DNA from: an uncultured Rickettsiales bacterium
GTDB lineage: Bacteria > Pseudomonadota > Alphaproteobacteria > Rs-D84
DNA length: 9,744 bases
Direction of reading: 5' to 3'
Assembly: GCA_900549365.1 (NCBI GenBank)
Contig: UROD01000025.1
Span: 1 to 9,744 of the forward strand
In this document: piece by piece, positions 7,001 to 9,744 of the stretch
Numbering within the stretch: position 1 is the stretch's first letter
How the letters are laid out: each line of letters opens with the position of its first letter
The notes under the pieces: model-generated
What the model was told of the DNA's origin: nothing
Database searches by the model: none
Seen by the model: the letters and a program-made list of their open reading frames with translations, nothing else
Program-made: the position numbers and the translations under genes

Positions 7001-7046
7001 TCTATTATCTATGCTCTATTATCTATGCTCTATTATCTATGCTCTA
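7001..7046 (+). repeat. Tandem 14-mer, three perfect copies plus TCTA
   Basis: TCTATTATCTATGC occurs at 7001-7014, 7015-7028 and 7029-7042 without a mismatch, followed by a partial TCTA. The reverse complement occurs twice at 4854-4881. It is followed directly by a GCGCC/GGCGC hairpin, as are the copies after tig. Confidence 0.93.
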
Positions 7047-7072
7047 AAAAACGCGCCATCGGCGCGTTTTTT
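7046..7072 (+). terminator. Terminator-like hairpin upstream of adk
   Basis: Perfect 12-bp stem AAAAAACGCGCC / GGCGCGTTTTTT with loop ATC. No gene lies between it and the rpsA terminator, so it either backs that up, insulates adk or belongs to the adjoining repeat family. Confidence 0.78.
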
Positions 7073-7082
7073 ATTGTCATTC

Positions 7083-7111
7083 TTGTATCGCTTTTTATTT
7101 TATGGTATAAT
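7083..7111 (+). promoter_or_regulatory. Promoter of adk, extended -10
   Basis: TTGTAT (7083-7088), 17 bases, then TGGTATAAT (7103-7111), which is an extended -10 with consensus hexamer. The adk ATG begins 7 bases after the last base of the -10, where transcription would normally start. Confidence 0.78.
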
Positions 7112-7117
7112 AGCGCT

Positions 7118-7681
7118 ATGAAAACAGACAAAAACGAATTATTGGTTTTAATGGGCGCACCTGGGGCGGGCAAGGGGACGTTTGCACGTTTGCTGCGCCA
7201 GCATTGCGAATTTAACTATATCGAAACTGGTGCAATTCTGCGCGAAATGCCGGCGGATTCGGAAATAGGGCGTTTAATAGCGCGCGGCGATTTTGTGCCT
7301 GACAAATACTTGTTTGATTTAATGCAATCAAAAATCACACCTGACCGCGATGTATTACTGGATGGATTCCCGCGTACATTGACACAGGCAAAATGGTTGG
7401 TTGATACATATGCCGATAAATTTAACGTCCATGTGATGTATTTGAACGTGCCACACGATGTTATTCTGGAACGTCTGCATCGCCGTCTGAACGCTGGCAG
7501 TGCGCGCGCCGACGACAACGACGCCACGGTTGTTCAACATAGATTGGATAAGTTTAACGAAACAACCATGCCAGCGATTGATTGGTTGCGCACAGCGGGC
7601 GGAATCCATTTTTCTGACGTTGATGTCAGTGCCGACGCGGCCGAGGATAACTTTGTTAACATATTGGCTGCATTGGATTAA
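7118..7681 (+). CDS. adk: Adenylate kinase, short-LID form
   Basis: Interconverts ATP + AMP and 2 ADP in the cytoplasm; 187 aa. The P-loop GAPGAGKGT is at 13-21, the AMP-site block DGFPRTLTQA at 82-91, and RADDND then HRLDKFNETTMPAIDWL close the fold. The LID is the short type: RRLNAGSARADD has no four-Cys zinc insert. The usual STGDMLR of the AMP pocket reads ETGAILR (36-42), so the Asp is Ala, and the next loop is about one residue shorter. The kinase may therefore be divergent in nucleoside-monophosphate preference, which I cannot judge further. The reading frame extends upstream to 7025, but that part covers the promoter and a terminator hairpin. ATG 7118 has no ribosome site and probably starts a leaderless mRNA. 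Cytidylate kinase or another NMP kinase is a less likely alternative. Confidence 0.92.
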   Translation: MKTDKNELLVLMGAPGAGKGTFARLLRQHCEFNYIETGAILREMPADSEIGRLIARGDFVPDKYLFDLMQSKITPDRDVLLDGFPRTLTQAKWLVDTYADKFNVHVMYLNVPHDVILERLHRRLNAGSARADDNDATVVQHRLDKFNETTMPAIDWLRTAGGIHFSDVDVSADAAEDNFVNILAALD

Positions 7682-7705
7682 AAAAACGCCCAAACGGGCG
7701 TTTTT
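7682..7705. terminator. Bidirectional terminator shared by adk and corA
   Basis: Perfect 10-bp stem AAAAACGCCC / GGGCGTTTTT with loop AAAC, filling nearly all of the 26 bases between the convergent adk and corA stops. A-run and T-run on either side allow termination from both directions. Confidence 0.92.
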
Positions 7706-7707
7706 AT

Positions 7708-8592
7708 TTATACAACACGACGTCGCATCAGATTAAACATCGCAAAACCCAACAACAAAATCATTATTGCAATCAAGATGGTTGATGCGGTCTGTTCATA
7801 TTCTGCGAACGGCAATTTCATATTCATGCCATAGAATCCCACCACAACCGTCGGCACCGCCAAAATAATACTCCACATCGTCAAACGATTAACGTACATG
7901 TTCGAATCCATATTGATGACACTTTCAAACGTCTCTTTGATAGATTTCAACATTTTACTGTATGACGTCACAACCTCGGTCGCCTGTGCCAATTCAATGC
8001 GCGCATCTTCTAACAAATCTTCGGCATCTTCGGTTTTAACAAAGCCGCGCATTTTTTCCAGTTTGTCCAGCACCGCCACATTACCCTTGATGCCCGCCAT
8101 GTACAGTGTATAACTGTTTTCAACCTCTAACAACGCCAACAGATTACGGCGACGCACGCGTTCCAGCAACGCCTGCTTGGATTCCAAAACACGCCTGTTC
8201 AATTCTTTCAATAAACGCAGATATGATTCTGCAATATAGCAAATAATGTTCAGAATAAATTCTTCGCGCGTTGTTTTTTCATCTTTCTTGATTTTATCCA
8301 ACAAATCGCACCGCTTGCGACATACGGTAATTACACGCGACGGCGAATAAATAATCGACAATGGTTCAGTATGCCACAAGGTGTCCGTTTCGCGATTGAT
8401 AATAGGGAAACGAACAATTATAACCTTGTAATCATCTTCGACCTCGATACGTGGTTGCTCATCAGGATCCAAAATGTCTGATATTGTATCCTCGTCAATT
8501 TTGTATTCGGTTTGCAGTTTTTCAAAATCTTCGTGGTCAGGGTTTCCAACGTTCACCCAAGAGAATGATTTTAACTTTTCCGTAACAAACAT
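7708..8592 (-). CDS. corA: CorA-family magnesium transporter
   Basis: Homopentameric inner-membrane Mg2+ channel (some family members move Co2+ or Ni2+); 294 aa from the chosen start. The family pattern is clear: DPDEQPRIEVEDDYKVIIVRFP (42-63) in the cytoplasmic alpha/beta domain, long charged helices about 105-235, TM1 about 238-256 ending in the pore signature YGMN (GMN at 255-257), and TM2 about 269-289 followed by RRR. The loop after GMN, MKLPFAEYEQ, is acidic as in the family. I chose the ATG at 8592 because AGGGGA lies 6 bases before it; an ATG at 8598 is too close to that site. The frame opens further to 8661, but that TTG is the -35 hexamer of the promoter. Convergent with adk, divergent from the small gene upstream. 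Confidence 0.93.
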   Translation of the reverse strand: MFVTEKLKSFSWVNVGNPDHEDFEKLQTEYKIDEDTISDILDPDEQPRIEVEDDYKVIIVRFPIINRETDTLWHTEPLSIIYSPSRVITVCRKRCDLLDKIKKDEKTTREEFILNIICYIAESYLRLLKELNRRVLESKQALLERVRRRNLLALLEVENSYTLYMAGIKGNVAVLDKLEKMRGFVKTEDAEDLLEDARIELAQATEVVTSYSKMLKSIKETFESVINMDSNMYVNRLTMWSIILAVPTVVVGFYGMNMKLPFAEYEQTASTILIAIMILLLGFAMFNLMRRRVV

Positions 8593-8632
8593 AGCCATTC
8601 CCCTTTGTACTGCTGTAATTTTTAATGCTGGT

Positions 8633-8661
8633 ATTCTAGACCACGATTTGTAAAAAATCAA
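8633..8661 (-). promoter_or_regulatory. Promoter of corA
   Basis: On the minus strand TTGATT (8661-8656) and TAGAAT (8638-8633) are 17 bases apart. The predicted start near 8626 leaves a leader of about 34 nt, too short for a magnesium riboswitch; none is seen. Confidence 0.7.
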
Positions 8662-8707
8662 TCAAATCTGGGAAATCATACCAATATTTTTTCATGTAAT
8701 TTGCGGC

Positions 8708-8713
8708 TATAAT
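8708..8713 (+). promoter_or_regulatory. -10 element before the 29-aa peptide
   Basis: Consensus TATAAT; the A of the following ATG lies 8 bases downstream, again at the expected transcription start. The -35 region (TATTTT, 8685-8690) is poor. Confidence 0.45.
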
Positions 8714-8720
8714 ACGCAAC

Positions 8721-8810
8721 ATGAAATCACAGACCAATTCTTTTACAATCGCACAATACCTGTTGTTGGGGCTGGGTATAATGTTGTGCGTATGGTTTAT
8801 ACTTTCCTAA
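8721..8810 (+). CDS. Possible 29-aa single-TM peptide, leaderless
   Basis: ATG to TAA encodes MKSQTNSFTIAQY followed by LLLGLGIMLCVWFILS, a polar head and one hydrophobic helix (about residues 14-29) reaching the C-terminus. Support: a consensus TATAAT places the transcription start on or next to the ATG, as for adk. There is no ribosome site, no terminator of its own, and transcription would run on toward tRNA-Pro. It is divergent from corA, so a role near the magnesium channel is conceivable but pure guess. Short ORFs with a hydrophobic run do arise by chance, so this is a candidate only. Confidence 0.4.
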   Translation: MKSQTNSFTIAQYLLLGLGIMLCVWFILS

Positions 8811-8821
8811 AAATAAATATA

Positions 8822-8850
8822 TTGTTTTTCGCCACACAATGTTTTATATT
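8822..8850 (+). promoter_or_regulatory. Promoter of tRNA-Pro
   Basis: TTGTTT (8822-8827) and TATATT (8845-8850) with 17-base spacing; predicted start about 5 bases before the mature tRNA 5' end. Confidence 0.6.
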
Positions 8851-8861
8851 ACGGTGGTCGT

Positions 8862-8938
8862 CGGGGTGTAGCTCAGCCTGGTAGAGTACTTGCATGGGGT
8901 GCAAGGGGTCGCAGGTTCAATTCCTGTCACCCCGACCA
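8862..8938 (+). tRNA. tRNA-Pro, anticodon GGG
   Basis: Reads CCC and CCU proline codons. The 77 bases fold fully. Acceptor CGGGGTG (8862-8868) pairs with CACCCCG (8928-8934); then discriminator A and an encoded CCA. D-stem GCTC/GAGT includes AGCCTGGTA in the loop. Anticodon stem CTTGC/GCAAG (8889-8893, 8901-8905) has loop ATGGGGT with GGG at 8896-8898. T-stem GCAGG/CCTGT has loop TTCAATT. The loop sequences and CTTGCATGGGGTGCAAG arm match known bacterial tRNA-Pro(GGG). An 18-bp copy of its 3' end lies 200 bp downstream. Confidence 0.97.
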
Positions 8939-8977
8939 CAATAAAAAAAGCGGTTAAAAACCGCGTTTTTTATTGTG
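8937..8977 (+). terminator. Terminator of tRNA-Pro
   Basis: GCGGTT-AAA-AACCGC (8950-8964) is extended by CACAATAAAAAA / TTTTTTATTGTG with one A-G mismatch, giving an 18-bp interrupted stem. The outer arm begins inside the tRNA CCA end, so processing of the 3' end must compete with this fold. Confidence 0.85.
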
Positions 8978-8979
8978 TT

Positions 8980-9111
8980 TGTGGGGATGCAGGCAATCGG
9001 CCTCTTATTGCGTCAGCAATATTTGGTTCGACAACGAGTAAGTGAAAACAAGCACCGCGCAGTTTGAACTAAAACGAGTGCCCCACAGCCACATCGCATC
9101 TATGCGGTGTG
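8980..9111 (+). ncRNA. Candidate structured RNA or element remnant
   Basis: No gene is visible from 8978 to 9233, but this part pairs well. TGTGGGG (8980-8986) pairs with CCCCACA (9081-9087), enclosing AGGC-AATCG-GCCT (8991-9003) and TATTGC-GTCA-GCAATA (9006-9021). AACGAGT occurs twice (9033, 9074). A 9-bp hairpin CACATCGCA-TCTA-TGCGGTGTG (9090-9111, one G-T pair) follows. I see no match to SRP RNA, 6S RNA, RNase P RNA or tmRNA signatures and no promoter of its own. It may simply be debris between the two tRNA-end repeats. Confidence 0.25.
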
Positions 9112-9119
9112 CGCGAGGG

Positions 9120-9137
9120 ATTCCTGTCACCCCGACC
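9120..9137 (+). repeat. 18-bp direct repeat of the tRNA-Pro 3' end (att-like)
   Basis: ATTCCTGTCACCCCGACC is identical to 8920-8937, which runs from the T-loop to the CC of the tRNA end. The two copies are exactly 200 bp apart. The rest of a tRNA is missing before it and no CCA follows (CCCCCC instead). This is the geometry left by tyrosine-recombinase integration at a tRNA 3' end, but no integrase is present. Confidence 0.75.
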
Positions 9138-9157
9138 CCCCTATGAATACATGCATG

Positions 9158-9186
9158 TTGTTGGTATGGCACGCACGCGATAAAAT
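9158..9186 (+). promoter_or_regulatory. Promoter of the Cys-rich mini-protein gene
   Basis: TTGTTG (9158-9163) and TAAAAT (9181-9186), 17 bases apart, giving a start near 9193 and a leader of about 40 nt. Confidence 0.6.
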
Positions 9187-9192
9187 ACACAT

Positions 9193-9202
9193 TGTCCGGA
9201 CA
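9193..9202. promoter_or_regulatory. Palindrome TGTCCGGACA at predicted +1
   Basis: A perfect 10-bp palindrome placed at the expected transcription start of the Cys-rich gene. Such a position suits a repressor site; the cognate regulator is not identifiable. Confidence 0.4.
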
Positions 9203-9233
9203 CTTCTTTCACACAAACAAAAAAGGATACAAT

Positions 9234-9341
9234 ATGTCAAAAACTGATAACAAAAAAAGCAAATGCAAACACTGTGGTCAAATACACGACACATGCAATT
9301 GCAAACATCCAGAATGCGACAAAAAAATAAATGAAAAATAA
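9234..9341 (+). CDS. 35-aa Cys/His-rich mini-protein, probable metal binder
   Basis: The protein is lysine-rich, with C11, C14, C21, C23 and C28 (C-x2-C-x6-C-x-C-x4-C) and H13, H18 and H25, enough ligands for one zinc or similar ion. The core reads CKHCGQIHDTCNCKHPEC. Everything needed for expression is present: a promoter at 9158-9186, AAGGA at 9223-9227 six bases before the ATG, and a terminator starting 4 bases after the stop. I do not recognise a family. It could be a metallothionein-like store, a small zinc-binding ribosomal or regulatory peptide, or a metal-sensing leader. It is too short for ordinary gene callers. The coding strand has low GC and many AAA codons, unlike the adjacent acpS. 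Confidence 0.7.
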   Translation: MSKTDNKKSKCKHCGQIHDTCNCKHPECDKKINEK

Positions 9342-9345
9342 CTGT

Positions 9346-9375
9346 AAAACCGCCAAAAACTTGGCGGTTTTCTTT
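9346..9375 (+). terminator. Terminator of the mini-protein gene
   Basis: Perfect 11-bp stem AAAACCGCCAA / TTGGCGGTTTT with loop AAAC, followed by CTTT. Confidence 0.85.
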
Positions 9376-9390
9376 GATGTAAATTTCTGC

Positions 9391-9420
9391 TTGCACGAAT
9401 CGGAAAAAAGTTATTAGTAT
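9391..9420 (+). promoter_or_regulatory. Possible promoter of acpS
   Basis: TTGCAC (9391-9396) and TAGTAT (9415-9420), 18 bases apart; a moderate match. It lies between the preceding terminator and the gene, where a promoter is needed. Confidence 0.4.
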
Positions 9421-9456
9421 TCGGCATATTAACAAACCGTATATGGGGGTGTGTTT

Positions 9457-9744
9457 ATGATTGTAGGCATTGGAATTGACTTGGTGGACAGCGGTCGTTT
9501 CTTGGATTGGTCTGCGTTCAAGAAACAGCGTATTTTTACCAAGAAAGAATTAGAATATGCAGATACCGATAACGCAAACGCAGAAAAACATCTGGCGAAT
9601 TTCTGGGCCGCGCGCGAGGCATGCTTAAAGGCATTGGGTACGGGCTTTGGCGAAGACATTGCTTTTTCCGATGTGTCGGTTGTCCATAATGATGCAGGCC
9701 GCCCCGAATTATTGATTGCCGGCGGGGCCAAGGCGGCATTAAAA
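9457..9744 (+). CDS. acpS: Holo-[acyl-carrier-protein] synthase, 3' end cut off by window
   Basis: Transfers 4'-phosphopantetheine from CoA to a serine of acyl carrier protein, activating it for fatty acid synthesis in the cytoplasm. The first 96 residues are present of a usual 120-135; the frame stays open to the last base. The N-terminal MIVGIGIDLVDSGRF carries the metal-binding Asp at residue 8. The second conserved block, FWAAREACLKALGTG (49-63), carries the Glu at 54 (the family has W/F-A-x-K/R-E-A). VVHNDAGRPEL matches the following strand-turn region. GGGGG at 9445-9449, 7 bases before the ATG, supports the start. A terminator 80 bases upstream separates it from the Cys-rich gene, so it likely begins its own transcription unit. 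Confidence 0.94.
   Translation, partial: MIVGIGIDLVDSGRFLDWSAFKKQRIFTKKELEYADTDNANAEKHLANFWAAREACLKALGTGFGEDIAFSDVSVVHNDAGRPELLIAGGAKAALK

Noticed and set aside
7001..7046. CRISPR-like array
   Set aside because: The 14-base units are directly adjacent with no spacers and no cas genes nearby; this is a simple tandem repeat.
7025..7117. N-terminal extension of adenylate kinase with a hydrophobic stretch (possible signal anchor)
   Set aside because: These bases contain a perfect terminator hairpin and the adk promoter; adenylate kinases of this type begin just before the P-loop, as the ATG at 7118 does.
8593..8626. Magnesium riboswitch (M-box) upstream of corA
   Set aside because: The leader from the predicted start is only about 34 nt, too short for such a structure.
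8593..8661. Longer CorA start at TTG 8661
   Set aside because: The TTG is the -35 hexamer of the corA promoter and the expected transcription start is downstream of it.
8980..9137. Permuted two-piece tmRNA, as found in alphaproteobacteria
   Set aside because: No tag-peptide frame of the AxDN type, no acceptor piece ending in CCA, and the tRNA-like end is an exact copy of the tRNA-Pro segment.
9127..9435. 102-codon minus-strand frame across the Cys-rich gene and acpS upstream region
   Set aside because: Antisense to a compact gene with promoter, ribosome site and terminator; many Cys and Phe result from reading AAA/TGC-rich DNA backwards; no start signals.

Overview
The window looks like a stretch of chromosomal housekeeping genes from an alphaproteobacterium, probably an uncultured or divergent, moderately AT-rich one. 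The evidence is at protein level. L13 ends in an [10 protein letters not shown] tail, as alphaproteobacterial L13 proteins do. The C-terminus of trigger factor carries the QVFDFYNKNQNALAMLR stretch. S9 has an Ala/Lys-rich N-terminal extension, and adenylate kinase is the short-LID form. No phage, transposase, CRISPR or resistance gene is visible. Assignments come from reading motifs, not from searches.

Layout on the + strand: the 3' part of argS (1-1602); an intergenic inverted-repeat block and promoter; rplM-rpsI, a two-gene ribosomal operon overlapping by one base (1799-2766); an unrecognised two-TM protein (2897-3421); tig (3514-4821); a repeat-rich gap of about 380 bases with a tandem 14-mer, a hairpin and a 133-bp palindromic MITE-like element; rpsA (5204-6892); a gap with two terminators and three more copies of the 14-mer in opposite orientation; adk (7118-7681). 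corA lies on the - strand (7708-8592) and converges on adk over a shared bidirectional terminator. Back on the + strand come a possible 29-aa membrane peptide (8721-8810), tRNA-Pro(GGG) (8862-8938), a 250-base region with a structured segment and an 18-bp copy of the tRNA 3' end, a 35-aa Cys/His-rich mini-protein with its own promoter, SD and terminator, and the 5' part of acpS running off the window.

The genes serve translation (argS, rplM, rpsI, rpsA, tRNA-Pro), folding of nascent chains (tig), nucleotide balance (adk), magnesium uptake (corA) and carrier-protein activation for lipid synthesis (acpS). Almost every gene is its own transcription unit with a sigma70-type promoter and a strong symmetric intrinsic terminator.

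The least ordinary features are five. First, a chain of two five-codon minicistrons leads by ATGA overlaps into rpsA, which has no Shine-Dalgarno. Second, adk and the 29-aa peptide are placed as if leaderless. Third, a scar-like direct repeat of the tRNA-Pro 3' end lies exactly 200 bp from the tRNA copy. Fourth, a tiny Cys/His protein has a palindrome at its predicted transcription start. Fifth, a shared vocabulary of small repeats (14-mer plus GCGCC/GGCGC hairpin) sits between genes. I found no convincing new multi-gene system; these small elements are the best candidates for something undescribed.
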